Counted from the first letter of the stretch, positions 52,946 to 61,899 are shown. The stretch is 64,000 bases of DNA from Mesorhizobium sp. B2-4-3 (GCF_006442815.1 NZ_VFVL01000016.1:1-64000), one strand, 5' to 3'. The notes: generated by a model from the sequence alone, not told the origin. Numbers and translations are program-made.

Positions 52946-54520
52946 TCACGTGAAGGCGTCGGCCATCGAGCCCTTCTTCTTGGCGATGAAATCCTTCAGC
53001 GCCTCGTCGATGGCCGGATCGAGATGCGGCGCCTCATAGCTTTCCAGCCAGCGGCGCGCGAGCTCGTTGGCGCGCTGCGGCGCGGTCTTCTGGCCCTCGG
53101 CCAGCCACTGCTCGTAGGAATTGTTGTCGGCGATGTTGGAGCGGTAGAAGGCCGTCTGGAAATTCGCCTGCGTGTGGTCGCAGCCGAGATAATGGCTGCC
53201 CGGACCGACCTGGCGGATGGCGTCCATCGCCTGGCCGTTTTCCGACAGGTCGACGCCCTCGGCAAACTTCTGCTGCATGCCGAGCTGGTCGATATCCATC
53301 ATGAATTTTTCATAGCAGGAGGCGAGACCGCCCTCGAGCCAGCCGGCCGAATGCAGCACGAAATTGGTGCCGGCAAGGATCGTCGAGTTGAGCGTGTTGG
53401 CGCTCTCATAAGCGGCCTGCGCGTCCGGGACCTTCGAAGCGCAAAGCGAGCCGCCGGTGCGGAACGGCAGCCCGAGCCGGCGCGCGAGCTGCGCGGCGCC
53501 ATAGGACACCAGAGACGGCTCCGGCGTGCCGAAGGTCGGCGCGCCGGACTGCATCGAGATCGACGAGGCGAAGGTGCCGAACAGCACCGGCGCGCCGGGC
53601 CTGATCAGCTGGGTGAACGAAGCGCCGGCGAGCACCTCGGCCAGCACCTGCGTCAGTGTGCCGGCAACCGTCACCGGGCTCATCGCGCCGGCCAGGATGA
53701 AGGGCGTGACGATGCAGGCCTGGTTGTGGCGCGAATAGACTTTCAGCGCGCCCAGCATGGTCTCGTCGAACACCATCGGCGAGTTGGCGTTGATCAGGCT
53801 GGTCAGCACCGTGTTGTTCTCGACGAAGTCGTCGCCGAACACGAGCTTGGCCATCGCCACTGTGTCCTCGGCCCGTTCCGGCGCCGTCACCGAGCCCATG
53901 AACGGCTTGTCCGAATACCGGATGTGCGAGTAGATCATGTCGAGGTGGCGCTTGTTGACCGGCACGTCCACCGGCTCGCACACCGTGCCGCCCGAATGAT
54001 GGATCGACGGCGCCATATAGGCGAGCTTCACGAAATTCTGGAAATCCTCGATCGTCGCGTAGCGGCGGTTGCCGTCGAGGTCGCGCACGAAGGGCGGGCC
54101 GTAGACCGGTGCGAATACGGTCGCGTTGCCGCCAATCTGCACCGAGCGCTCCGGGTTGCGCGCATGCTGGGTGTAGATCGAAGGCGCGGTCTTCAACAGC
54201 GAGCGGCAGAGACCTTTCGGGAAATGCACGCGCTCGCCCTTGACGTCGGCGCCAGCTTCTTTCCACAGCGCCAGCGCCTCGGCGTCGTCGCGAAAGATGA
54301 TGCCGATTTCTTCCAGCACCGTGTCGGTGTTCTTCTCGATCAGCGCCAGGCCCTCCTCGTTGAGGACCTCGTAGACGTTGATCTTGCGCTTGATGTAGGT
54401 GAGCTGTGTGCCCGGACCGCCGCCCGAACGGGCAGCCCGGCGTGCCGCCGCGCCGCCGCTGGCACCGCGCCCGCGCCGTGCGTTTGACGCTTCCTGGTCG
54501 ACTGCCGCGTTCTCGCTCAT
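52946..54520 (-). CDS. MttB-family methyltransferase 2 (non-pyrrolysine)
   Basis: 524 residues from the ATG at 54520 behind AGGAAG. Same family as the enzyme at 35923-37500 (VTPFILAGAMSPVTVAGTL, LHSAGWLEGG, INANSPM) but clearly diverged, so probably a different methylated amine. No in-frame TAG. Residues 14-33 form an Arg/Gly/Ala-rich leader (RRGRGASGGAAARRAARSGG). A stand-alone corrinoid protein gene is divergent from it 270 bp away, the natural methyl acceptor. Confidence 0.87.
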   Translation of the reverse strand: MSENAAVDQEASNARRGRGASGGAAARRAARSGGGPGTQLTYIKRKINVYEVLNEEGLALIEKNTDTVLEEIGIIFRDDAEALALWKEAGADVKGERVHFPKGLCRSLLKTAPSIYTQHARNPERSVQIGGNATVFAPVYGPPFVRDLDGNRRYATIEDFQNFVKLAYMAPSIHHSGGTVCEPVDVPVNKRHLDMIYSHIRYSDKPFMGSVTAPERAEDTVAMAKLVFGDDFVENNTVLTSLINANSPMVFDETMLGALKVYSRHNQACIVTPFILAGAMSPVTVAGTLTQVLAEVLAGASFTQLIRPGAPVLFGTFASSISMQSGAPTFGTPEPSLVSYGAAQLARRLGLPFRTGGSLCASKVPDAQAAYESANTLNSTILAGTNFVLHSAGWLEGGLASCYEKFMMDIDQLGMQQKFAEGVDLSENGQAMDAIRQVGPGSHYLGCDHTQANFQTAFYRSNIADNNSYEQWLAEGQKTAPQRANELARRWLESYEAPHLDPAIDEALKDFIAKKKGSMADAFT

Positions 54521-54791
54521 GATCGTGCTTCCTATAAAACCTGGCCTGGATTGGCTCGCGGCCTGCAACCGCCGCTTCTCGCCGGATCGTAGTCATGCAC
54601 CCTATTGGAAACGGCCAGCCAGCGCCAACGCCTGTCGCAAAATCGACAAGAAAAGCGTCAATTTTTCAGTCGCTTTCCTTTTGCGGGAAGTCGCAAATCA
54701 GCTATGGATGCCCTGCCCTCGCGGGTTAGGTATTGGCGCATCGATTTTTAGGCTGCCGCAGTCATTCCGAGCAGCAAGGAGCCCGAGAGAA

Positions 54792-55490
54792 ATGTCCGAC
54801 GACGAGATCATCCTTTCCGAGCTTTCCGACGACGAGCTCGTGCAGCAGATGCACGACGATCTTTATGATGGGCTGAAGGAAGAGATCGAGGAAGGCACGC
54901 GAATCCTGCTCGAGCGCAGTTGGGCGCCCTACAAGGTGCTGACCGAGGCGCTGGTCGAAGGCATGCGCATCGTCGGCGAGGATTTCCGCGACGGCATCCT
55001 GTTCGTGCCGGAAGTGCTGCTCTCGGCCAACGCTATGAAGGCCGGCATGTTCATCCTGCGTCCGCTGCTCGCCGCCACCGGCGCGCCGAAGCAGGGCAAG
55101 ATGGTGATCGGCACCGTCAAGGGCGACATCCACGACATCGGCAAGAACCTCGTCGGCATGATGATGGAAGGCGCCGGCTTCGATGTCATCGATCTCGGCA
55201 TCAACAACGCCGTCGAGAAATATCTCGACGCGATCGAGCAGCACCAGCCCGACATCATCGGCATGTCGGCGCTGCTCACCACCACCATGCCCTACATGAA
55301 GGTCGTGATCGACACGATGAAGGAAAAGGGCATCCGCGACGATTATGTCGTGCTGGTCGGCGGCGCGCCGCTCAACGAGGAATTCGGCAAGGCCGTCGGC
55401 GCCGATGCCTATTGCCGCGACGCCGCGGTGGCGGTCGAGACCGCCAAGGATTACATGAAGCGCAAGCACAACGTTCGCGCCTCCGCCTGA
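54792..55490 (+). CDS. Stand-alone corrinoid (B12-binding) protein of the MttC/MtgC type
   Basis: 232 residues from the ATG at 54792. N-terminal helical cap domain (about 1-90) and a Rossmann-like B12 domain with Asp112-x-His114-x2-Gly117 (GDIHDIGKN), His114 being the lower cobalt ligand. It carries the methyl group between partner methyltransferases. The first 35 residues are strongly acidic (14 Asp/Glu). It is divergent from MttB 2 and is the only corrinoid protein in the window, so it is the likely shared partner of MttB 1, MttB 2, the folate methyltransferase and the homocysteine methyltransferase. Confidence 0.92.
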   Translation: MSDDEIILSELSDDELVQQMHDDLYDGLKEEIEEGTRILLERSWAPYKVLTEALVEGMRIVGEDFRDGILFVPEVLLSANAMKAGMFILRPLLAATGAPKQGKMVIGTVKGDIHDIGKNLVGMMMEGAGFDVIDLGINNAVEKYLDAIEQHQPDIIGMSALLTTTMPYMKVVIDTMKEKGIRDDYVVLVGGAPLNEEFGKAVGADAYCRDAAVAVETAKDYMKRKHNVRASA

Positions 55491-55512
55491 CCCAAGGCAT
55501 CAGGATGGATCG

Positions 55513-55544
55513 AAAAAAGCCGCGCCTTGCAGCGCGGCTTTTTT
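55513..55544 (+). terminator. Rho-independent terminator after the corrinoid protein gene
   Basis: AAAAAAGCCGCGC / GCGCGGCTTTTTT stem with a six-base loop; T-runs on both strands, so it can serve the corrinoid gene and the convergent entericidin gene. Confidence 0.9.
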
Positions 55545-55569
55545 ATTCCCAGATGAGAGAGGCTGCCGA

Positions 55570-55704
55570 TCAGTTGACGGTGTCTTTGACCGCCCTTGCC
55601 GTCGATTTGACGTCCTTGCCGACGCCCCGGATGGTGTTGGCGCAGGCCGTGAGGGCAAGCGCGCAGGCCAGGATGGCGATCGGCGCGATGCGTAGCAGTT
55701 TCAT
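55570..55704 (-). CDS. Entericidin-type small lipoprotein
   Basis: 44 residues from the ATG at 55704: signal peptide MKLLRIAPIAILACALALTA with the lipobox Cys at residue 21, then NTIRGVGKDVKSTARAVKDTVN, the entericidin pattern (N-T-x-x-G-x-G-x-D, amphipathic helix). Entericidins are antidote/toxin lipoproteins or envelope-stress markers. It is divergent from the DUF1638 gene. Confidence 0.85.
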   Translation of the reverse strand: MKLLRIAPIAILACALALTACANTIRGVGKDVKSTARAVKDTVN

Positions 55705-55709
55705 GGACG

Positions 55710-56387
55710 GTGTCTCCCTCGACAGATATTAAGCCCCGCAGCGAAAGCCGGCCCGACTTGGTCAAGACGCAAAAAACGAAATCGAATCAAACGGACAGGC
55801 TGCTCGTCATCGCCTGCGGGATGATTGCGCGCGAAGTTTTGGCCGTCAAGCAACAGCTAAAGCTCGACCATCTCGATCTGACCTGCCTGCCGGCCGAGTT
55901 CCATTTCTATCCGGACCGCATCGCGCCGGCGATGGACAAGGCGATCGAGAAAGCCAAGGCGGAAGGCTACAGCCGCATTTTCGTCGGCTATGCCGATTGC
56001 GGCACCGGCGGCCTGCTCGACCGCATCATCGAGAAGCATGGCGTCGAGCGCATGGCCGGGCCGCATTGCTTTGCCTTCTACCAGGGCATGGACGCCTACG
56101 CGAAGGTCGCCGACGACGACATGATGTCGTTTTATATGACCGACTTCCTCTGCCGCCAGTTCGAGGCCTTCTTCATCAAGCCGCTCGGCCTCGACCGGCA
56201 TCCCGAGCTGATCAAGGATTATTTCGGCAACTACGAGAAGCTGATCTATCTCGCCCAGACCGACGATCCCGAGCTCGACAAGGTCGCTGAGAAAGCCGCC
56301 GCCATGCTTGGCCTCGCCTATGAGCGCCGCCCGACCGGCTATGGCGACCTGACCGGCGAGCTGGCCCGGGTGGCACAGGGCGCCTGA
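55710..56387 (+). CDS. DUF1638 protein linked to corrinoid methyl transfer
   Basis: Up to 225 residues; the start is uncertain (GTG 55710 or TTG 55758). DUF1638 core: LLVIACGMIAREV, VGYADCGTGG, HCFAFYQG and a late YxxYL-type segment. It has no known reaction, but it repeatedly neighbours MttB and corrinoid-protein genes in alphaproteobacteria and anaerobes, and does so here. The conserved Cys in CGM and CGTGG suggest a metal- or cofactor-handling role. Confidence 0.75.
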   Translation: MSPSTDIKPRSESRPDLVKTQKTKSNQTDRLLVIACGMIAREVLAVKQQLKLDHLDLTCLPAEFHFYPDRIAPAMDKAIEKAKAEGYSRIFVGYADCGTGGLLDRIIEKHGVERMAGPHCFAFYQGMDAYAKVADDDMMSFYMTDFLCRQFEAFFIKPLGLDRHPELIKDYFGNYEKLIYLAQTDDPELDKVAEKAAAMLGLAYERRPTGYGDLTGELARVAQGA

Positions 56388-56397
56388 AGGTCGGTCT

Positions 56398-57312
56398 TCA
56401 CGCCTCCGCTTCCAGCGCCCTCAACACATCGGCAAAACTCGTTCTGCACACAAAACCCAGTCGCTCCCTCGCCCGCGACGGATCGTAGACGCGGTCGATC
56501 GAGGAGAACATCGTCCAGCCCTTCCTCGCATAGAGCCTGGGATAATCCGGGAAACAGCGCGCGACGACGGACGGCGCGTCGGCGATCAGCTCGACGCAAT
56601 CCTCCGATTTGAACGGCGTCGGCGCCGAGATGATGAAGACGTCGAAGCCAAGGCTCGGCGCTTTCTCCAGGGCCGCCACATGGGCCTCGGCCGCATCCTC
56701 CACCGTCAGCCGCCGGAACAGCAATTCGTTGGCCTTGGTGTTGGCATCGGACTGTTCGATGGCATGCGCCATGTCGTCCGCCTCGGGAAAGAAGCGCGCC
56801 GTGCGCAGCACCACCACCGGCAGCCCATGCTCGATGTGATAGAGGCGACAGAGATGCTCGGCGGAAAGCTTCGTCACGCCGTAGATGTTGCGCGGCTCCG
56901 GCGACATCTCTTCGGTCAGCCAGGCCGCCTTGCGCGCGCCACCCTGGAAGCCGGCGCGGATCGCCTGCGAGATCATGAGCGACGTCGTCGAGGTGAAGAC
57001 GAAACGTTGCACGCCGCAGGCCACGGCAGCATCGAGCAGATTGAGCGTGCCTTCTATATTCGTGGCGATAAAGGCCGTGTTCTCATGATGCTCGATATTC
57101 GGCTTGTGCAGCGCCCCACTGTGAATGATCGCCTCGATGCGATTCTCGCGGACGGTCCTCAGGACAAAGTCGCGATCCGCGATCGAGCCGACGACCTGAG
57201 TGCGCGCCGAGGGAACCGGATCAAGTCCGACGACGTGATGGCCGAGCGCTTCAAGCCTCGGCTTAAGCGCGCCGCCCAGCCAGCCGGACGATCCCGTGAG
57301 CAGAATCCGCAT
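56398..57312 (-). CDS. NAD-dependent epimerase/dehydratase
   Basis: 304 residues of the extended short-chain dehydrogenase family: TGSSGWLGGAL (NAD-binding) and the catalytic YGVTK. Substrate specificity cannot be assigned. It converges with the DUF1638 gene 10 bp away. Confidence 0.8.
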   Translation of the reverse strand: MRILLTGSSGWLGGALKPRLEALGHHVVGLDPVPSARTQVVGSIADRDFVLRTVRENRIEAIIHSGALHKPNIEHHENTAFIATNIEGTLNLLDAAVACGVQRFVFTSTTSLMISQAIRAGFQGGARKAAWLTEEMSPEPRNIYGVTKLSAEHLCRLYHIEHGLPVVVLRTARFFPEADDMAHAIEQSDANTKANELLFRRLTVEDAAEAHVAALEKAPSLGFDVFIISAPTPFKSEDCVELIADAPSVVARCFPDYPRLYARKGWTMFSSIDRVYDPSRARERLGFVCRTSFADVLRALEAEA

Positions 57313-57437
57313 CGATCAAACCGCCATTTTTTCGAGCACACGCTGTTAAGCACGGATGACAGGCGATGGCGAACCAGTAAGTTGTGCGCCAGTGATAGAA
57401 AAAACTGTTCCAGCCATTGATTTGAGGAGACACATTT

Positions 57438-58013
57438 ATGACGCCCCACCTGCTTTTTGCCGCCCTCGGCCTTATCGCTCTCACTTTGCCCGCCCACGCC
57501 GACGGCGAAGTGCAGAAGCTGATCACCGCAGCCGACAAGGCGCGATTGGACAAATATGGCGAGACGCGCAAGGCAGCCCTCGAGGAGGCCAAGGCCGGCG
57601 ATCCGTCCGAGGTCAAGCAGTTGGATGACCTGCTCGCCAAACCGCTTGTCGACTTCTCCGACAAGGACCTCACCGGAAACTGGAAGTGCCGCACCATCAA
57701 GGCGGGCGGCATCAGCCCGCTCGTCATCTATGGCTGGTTCAAATGCAAGGTGACCGACGGCGGTTCCGGCTGGCGGCTTGCCAAGATCAGCGGCTCGCAG
57801 CGCACCGCCGGCCGCTTCTTCGACGACGGCGAGAAGCGCGCCATCTATCTCGGCTCGTTCTCGGTCAATGATGACAGGGCCAAGCCCTATGGCAGCGGCC
57901 CCGAAAGCGACCAGGTCGGCTATGCCTTCCGCAACAGCGCCACCGAATGGCGGATCGAATTCCCCGCGCCCTATTACGAATCGAAGCTCGACATCATGGA
58001 ATTGAAGCGCTGA
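57438..58013 (+). CDS. Secreted DUF4893 protein
   Basis: 191 residues with a GAGGAG ribosome-binding site. A signal peptide (MTPHLLFAALGLIALTLPAHA) is followed by a DUF4893 domain with LTGNWKCRTIKAGG and YESKLDIMELKR. Probably periplasmic; function unknown. Confidence 0.75.
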   Translation: MTPHLLFAALGLIALTLPAHADGEVQKLITAADKARLDKYGETRKAALEEAKAGDPSEVKQLDDLLAKPLVDFSDKDLTGNWKCRTIKAGGISPLVIYGWFKCKVTDGGSGWRLAKISGSQRTAGRFFDDGEKRAIYLGSFSVNDDRAKPYGSGPESDQVGYAFRNSATEWRIEFPAPYYESKLDIMELKR

Positions 58014-58077
58014 GGCGGTCCTTCGACGCCGGCTGAAACGCCTCCGGCACACCAAGGATTAACCCGGTCCGCATAGT

Positions 58078-58890
58078 ATGCGCCAGTCTTCAGAGCGGGT
58101 ACTTGCCGTGGCAGCGTCGGAATCGAGCACGGGACCGATCGTGGTCGTCACCGAAGGTGGCCCGCATATCTGGGCCATCGTCAATGCGCTTGCCGATCGC
58201 GTCGGCCCCGTCAGCGTCATCCTCGAATCCCCTGAATCCAAAAAGCGCCTGCTCATGCGCCGCGCGCGGCGCCAGGGCCGGATCTCGGCCATCGGCCAGC
58301 TCGGCACCATGGTGCTGACGAGGCTCGGCAAGCGCTTCCTGGCCCGTCATGCCGAGCGACTGATTGCCGAGGAGAAACTCGACACCGAACCGCGGCAAGG
58401 CCAGGCGATCATCCATGTCCCTTCAGCCAACGGGCCGGAATGCCTCGAGGCGGTCGCCGGGATCAATCCGAGCGTGGTGCTGCTTGCCGGCTGCAGGCTG
58501 CTGTCGAAGGAAACGCTGACAAAAATGCCTTGCCCGGTGCTCAACTACCATGCCGGCATCGCGCCAAAATATCGCGGCATGAATGGCGGCTACTGGCCGC
58601 TGGCCTGTGGCGATCAAGGGAATTTCGGCACCACCGTTCACCTGGTCGATGCCGGCGTCGACACCGGTGGCGTGCTCAAGCAGGCGCGCGGCAAGCCCAA
58701 GACCGGCGACACCATCGCCAGCTACGCGCTGCGCCAGGCAGCGTTTTCGCGCGATATCTGCGTCGAGGCGGTCGGCAATGCGCTATCCGGCAGACTGGAA
58801 ACGATCGACCCTGGCCTGCCGTCGAAGCAGTGGTACCACCCGACGATCTGGTTCTATCTCTGGACGGGCCTGACCAAGCGCGTCTGGTAG
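58078..58890 (+). CDS. Formyltransferase-fold protein
   Basis: 270 residues. The formyltransferase signature NYHAGIAPKYRGMNGG contains the N-x-H catalytic pair, and the Asp follows in VDAGVDTGG. It resembles methionyl-tRNA formyltransferase/ArnA-type domains but is shorter and has an unusual N-terminus (VVVTEGGPHIWAIVNALADR). It probably transfers a formyl group from formyl-THF to a sugar or amine; the acceptor is unknown. Confidence 0.75.
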   Translation: MRQSSERVLAVAASESSTGPIVVVTEGGPHIWAIVNALADRVGPVSVILESPESKKRLLMRRARRQGRISAIGQLGTMVLTRLGKRFLARHAERLIAEEKLDTEPRQGQAIIHVPSANGPECLEAVAGINPSVVLLAGCRLLSKETLTKMPCPVLNYHAGIAPKYRGMNGGYWPLACGDQGNFGTTVHLVDAGVDTGGVLKQARGKPKTGDTIASYALRQAAFSRDICVEAVGNALSGRLETIDPGLPSKQWYHPTIWFYLWTGLTKRVW

Positions 58891-58909
58891 CATTGTCAGC
58901 TTCGCGATT

Positions 58910-58928
58910 TGTATGCTATTGTCATACA
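58910..58928 (+). promoter_or_regulatory. Operator-like inverted repeat of the toxin-antitoxin pair
   Basis: TGTATG at 58910-58915 and CATACA at 58923-58928 with a 7-bp spacer, 14 bp before the antitoxin start codon. DUF1778 antitoxins bind such dyads to autoregulate their operons. Confidence 0.5.
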
Positions 58929-58941
58929 GAAAGCGAGATTT

Positions 58942-59211
58942 ATGATGTCGAACATGGCTCCTCTTAGCGTTCGCGTCACTCTGGACGAACGCGAAATACT
59001 CGAAGCCGCCGCAAGTCAGGCTAACACCAATCTTAGCGACTTCATCCGCCGTAAGGCTGTTGAAGCTGCCGAAATGGAGGTGTTGGATGGGCGTATCGTG
59101 ACTATCCCCGCAGCCGACTGGGACCGGTTCGAGGCTTGGGCGAAATCGGCACCGAAAAAGCTGCCTGGTTTGCAAAGGCTCGCGGCGTCACGGCCCGTAT
59201 GGCAGGACTGA
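58942..59211 (+). CDS. DUF1778 (TacA-type) antitoxin
   Basis: 89 residues from the ATG at 58942. Ribbon-helix-helix N-terminus (LSVRVTLDEREILEAAASQAN, given here as a region; SDFIRRKAVEAAE) and a C-terminal toxin-binding tail (DWDRFEAWAKSAPKKLPGL). Partner of the GNAT toxin that overlaps its 3' end. Confidence 0.85.
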   Translation: MMSNMAPLSVRVTLDEREILEAAASQANTNLSDFIRRKAVEAAEMEVLDGRIVTIPAADWDRFEAWAKSAPKKLPGLQRLAASRPVWQD

Positions 59212-59714
59212 CCTCGCCTCGACCGCTTGCGGTTGATGACGACAGAGACGCTTTCGACTGCGGTCGCGAGTCGCTCAACAATTGGCTTCGTCGCCATGCC
59301 TGGCGCAACCAGCAGGATGGGGCATCGCGCACCAGCATCATCTGCGATTTGGCGAGCGGCGCGATTGCTGCCTATGTTGCGCTGAGCGCCGGCCAGATCG
59401 AGCGGGCCTATCTGCCGAAGTCGGCACAGCGTAATCGCCCCGATCCCATTCCGATTGTGTTGCTTGGCCAACTAGCCGTGGATATCCGCTTTCAAGGTCT
59501 CGGCTGCGGACGCTCGCTGCTCCTCTTCGCATTTAGGACCGCGGTTCGGTTTTCCACTGAGATCGGCTGTTTTGGTGTCCTTACCCACCCACTCGATGAG
59601 TCCGTGAGAAACTTCTACCGCGGCTTCAATTTCGTAGACCTGCCATTCGATCCGAAACGAAGCATGATCGTGCGTATCGCCGACTTAAGGGAAAGCGGCT
59701 TCGGCTACGAATAA
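59199..59714 (+). CDS. GNAT toxin of the TacT type
   Basis: 171 residues from the ATG at 59199, which overlaps the antitoxin end by 13 bp. GNAT acetyltransferase fold with the acetyl-CoA motif QLAVDIRFQGLGCGRSLL and the catalytic Tyr in RNFYRGFNF. TacT toxins acetylate the amino acid on charged tRNAs, blocking translation. Confidence 0.85.
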   Translation: MAGLTSPRPLAVDDDRDAFDCGRESLNNWLRRHAWRNQQDGASRTSIICDLASGAIAAYVALSAGQIERAYLPKSAQRNRPDPIPIVLLGQLAVDIRFQGLGCGRSLLLFAFRTAVRFSTEIGCFGVLTHPLDESVRNFYRGFNFVDLPFDPKRSMIVRIADLRESGFGYE

Positions 59715-59889
59715 GGCAAGTTTCGAGAGCAAGCGGAGCAGCGCACCCCCGAGGATGCTTGACCAAAGAACTTCTCCCTTTCGTTTGCGCCATCGCCAGC
59801 GTCGCTTTTGAAGGCGCGCGCGTCGTCCCATAACAAGCAGCCCAACAGCGCATGCGGCAATGCTCCAAGACTTCGAGGAGTGAGAATTC

Positions 59890-60192
59890 ATGGCCGATCT
59901 GATCGTCGTCTACTGGCGCGACATCCCCGCCCAGGTCATCGTCAAGAAGGGCCGGCAGAATGCCAAGCGCGAGCTGCCGCTGCGCTTCACCGAGGCGATC
60001 GACATGTGCGCCATGCGCACCGGCGCCGGCGGCACCGACGATTATCTCGCCGAATGGCGCAAGGCCGACCCCGTCCCGGTTGGCGACGATCTTGAAGCCG
60101 AGGTCGAGAAGGCCTTCCACGAGTTCGATGCAAAGTATGACCGCGAGCGGCTGGTGGCCCTCGTCAAGGCGGGCGGAAAAGAAAATGTCTGA
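59890..60192 (+). CDS. Virulence-factor-domain small protein linked to MetF operons
   Basis: 100 residues with a GAGGAG ribosome-binding site. Starts MADLIVVYWRDIPAQVIVKKGR with the pattern of the small 'virulence factor' domain family (PF13769-like, from memory) that often precedes MTHFR-C/MetF genes in alphaproteobacteria. Its function is unknown; the name is historical. It overlaps the next gene by 8 bp and is the first gene of the folate operon. Confidence 0.65.
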   Translation: MADLIVVYWRDIPAQVIVKKGRQNAKRELPLRFTEAIDMCAMRTGAGGTDDYLAEWRKADPVPVGDDLEAEVEKAFHEFDAKYDRERLVALVKAGGKENV

Positions 60193-60775
60193 AAAAGAGC
60201 CGGCGGTTACCCAGGCCACCTTGGTCAAGAAGGCAGCGCCGAAATCCGACTACAAGCCTGCCGACGTGTCGCCGCAGCGCCGCGTCCAGCGCACTTTCGC
60301 CGTGCGCCTGTGGTCGATCCGGCATTCGCGATTGCTCGAATGGTTCTACGGCCGGTTCGCCGACGCTTTCCTGTTGTTGCACCCTTTGTGGAAGGGCATC
60401 GGCTACGGCCGCGTCGAAGCCCCGGTGAAATTCGTCGAGAAGCGCGTCAAGGGTTTTATGTTCGACTGCCGCATGTGCGGCCAGTGCGTGCTCTCCTCCA
60501 CCGGCATGTCGTGCCCGATGAACTGCCCCAAGCAGCTGCGCAACGGCCCGTGCGGCGGCGTGCGCGCCAACGGCAATTGCGAGGTCGAGCCGGACATGCC
60601 TTGCGTCTGGGTCAAGGCCTGGGAAGGCTCGCGCAACATGGTGCATGGCGACAATATCCTCACCGTGCAGAAGCCGGTCGACCAGTCGCTGCGCGAAACC
60701 TCGGCTTGGCTCCGCGTGACCGCGCAGGCCGCCGCCGCGCGCGAAACGGCCCAGAAACCCGGAGCTTCGGCATGA
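60185..60775 (+). CDS. MTHFR C-terminal-domain protein (MetV-like)
   Basis: 196 residues from the ATG at 60185. A cysteine-rich region (FDCRMCGQC, TGMSCPMNCPK, GPCGG, NGNCEV) matches the stand-alone methylenetetrahydrofolate reductase C-terminal domain, called MetV in acetogens, which binds a metal or Fe-S cluster and partners MetF. It overlaps both neighbours, including a 4-bp ATGA overlap with metF. Confidence 0.82.
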   Translation: MSEKEPAVTQATLVKKAAPKSDYKPADVSPQRRVQRTFAVRLWSIRHSRLLEWFYGRFADAFLLLHPLWKGIGYGRVEAPVKFVEKRVKGFMFDCRMCGQCVLSSTGMSCPMNCPKQLRNGPCGGVRANGNCEVEPDMPCVWVKAWEGSRNMVHGDNILTVQKPVDQSLRETSAWLRVTAQAAAARETAQKPGASA

Positions 60776-61863
60776 CCGTCCGCCAGCTCGACGAGAACCC
60801 GGCCGGCATCCACTTGCCGCTTGAGCCCTTGCCCGGCCACACGTCGCGCGGCCGGCTGGAGCGCGTGCTGCGCCGCGGTGAGTTTGCTGTGACAACCGAG
60901 CTCAACCCGCCCGACAGCGCCGATCCGGAAGATGTCTACAACCGCGCCAAGATTTTTGATGGCTGGGTCGATGCCATCAATGCCGTCGATGCCTCGGGCG
61001 CCAACTGCCACATGTCGTCGGTCGGCATCTGCGCGCTGCTCACCCGCATGGGCTATGCGCCGATCATGCAGATCGCCTGCCGCGACAAGAACCGCATCGC
61101 CATCCAGGGCGACGTGCTTGGCGGCGCCGCGATGGGCGTCGCCAATATGCTGTGCCTCACCGGCGATGGCGTGCAGGCCGGCGACCAGCCGGGCGCGAAG
61201 CCGGTGTTCGATCTCGATTCCATGTCGCTGCTCGAAACCATCCGCATCATGCGCGACAACGGCAAGTTCCTGTCCGGCCGCAAGCTGACGACGCCGCCGC
61301 AGGTTTTCCTGGGTGCCGCCGTCAACCCCTTCGCGCCGCCCTACGACTTCCGCCCGATCCATCTCGGCAAGAAGATCGCCGCCGGCGCGCAGTTCGCGCA
61401 GACGCAGTATTGCTTCGACGTGCCGATGTTCAGAACCTTCATGCAGAAGGCGCGCGACCTCGGTCACACCGAAAAGCTCTTCCTGCTCTGCGGCGTCGGC
61501 CCGCTCGCTTCCGCCAAGACGGCGAAGTGGATCCGCTCCAACGTGCCGGGCATCCATATCCCCGACGCGGTGATCAAGCGGCTGGAAGGCGCGCAGGACC
61601 AGAAGAAGGAAGGCAAGCAGCTCTGCATCGACATCATCAACGAGGTGAAGGAAATCCCGGGCGTCGCCGGCATCCATGTGATGGCCTATCGCCAGGAAGA
61701 ATATGTCGCCGAGATCGTCGATGAATCCGGCGTGCTGAAAGACCGCCAGCCCTGGAAACGGGAGCGCCGGCGCGACGACCAACTGGTCGCCGACCGGCTC
61801 GATCACCTGCTGCACGACGAGATTACCGAAACCCAGGTGGATATGGTGAAGACCGCGCATTGA
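60772..61863 (+). CDS. metF: 5,10-methylenetetrahydrofolate reductase
   Basis: 363 residues from the ATG at 60772. MetF TIM barrel: VTTELNPPD at the start (conserved Glu that activates folate), MLCLTGDG and the FQAQTQYCFD-like AQTQYCFD. With the separate MTHFR-C protein it resembles the MetVF pair, which may exchange electrons with something other than NADH. It could make methyl-THF for methionine synthesis or run in reverse to oxidise methyl groups arriving from demethylation. Confidence 0.9.
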   Translation: MTVRQLDENPAGIHLPLEPLPGHTSRGRLERVLRRGEFAVTTELNPPDSADPEDVYNRAKIFDGWVDAINAVDASGANCHMSSVGICALLTRMGYAPIMQIACRDKNRIAIQGDVLGGAAMGVANMLCLTGDGVQAGDQPGAKPVFDLDSMSLLETIRIMRDNGKFLSGRKLTTPPQVFLGAAVNPFAPPYDFRPIHLGKKIAAGAQFAQTQYCFDVPMFRTFMQKARDLGHTEKLFLLCGVGPLASAKTAKWIRSNVPGIHIPDAVIKRLEGAQDQKKEGKQLCIDIINEVKEIPGVAGIHVMAYRQEEYVAEIVDESGVLKDRQPWKRERRRDDQLVADRLDHLLHDEITETQVDMVKTAH

Positions 61864-61899
61864 CAGCATGGCGGTCGCCATCCGCTTGAACAAGATCAG

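Noticed and set aside
35923-54520. Pyrrolysine-containing MttB
   Set aside because: Both MttB genes read through without an internal TAG and no pyl genes are present.
59685-59891. 68-codon minus-strand frame upstream of the folate operon
   Set aside because: It overlaps the end of the toxin gene and the start of the next gene, lacks a ribosome-binding site, and has Arg/Lys-rich composition without a family.
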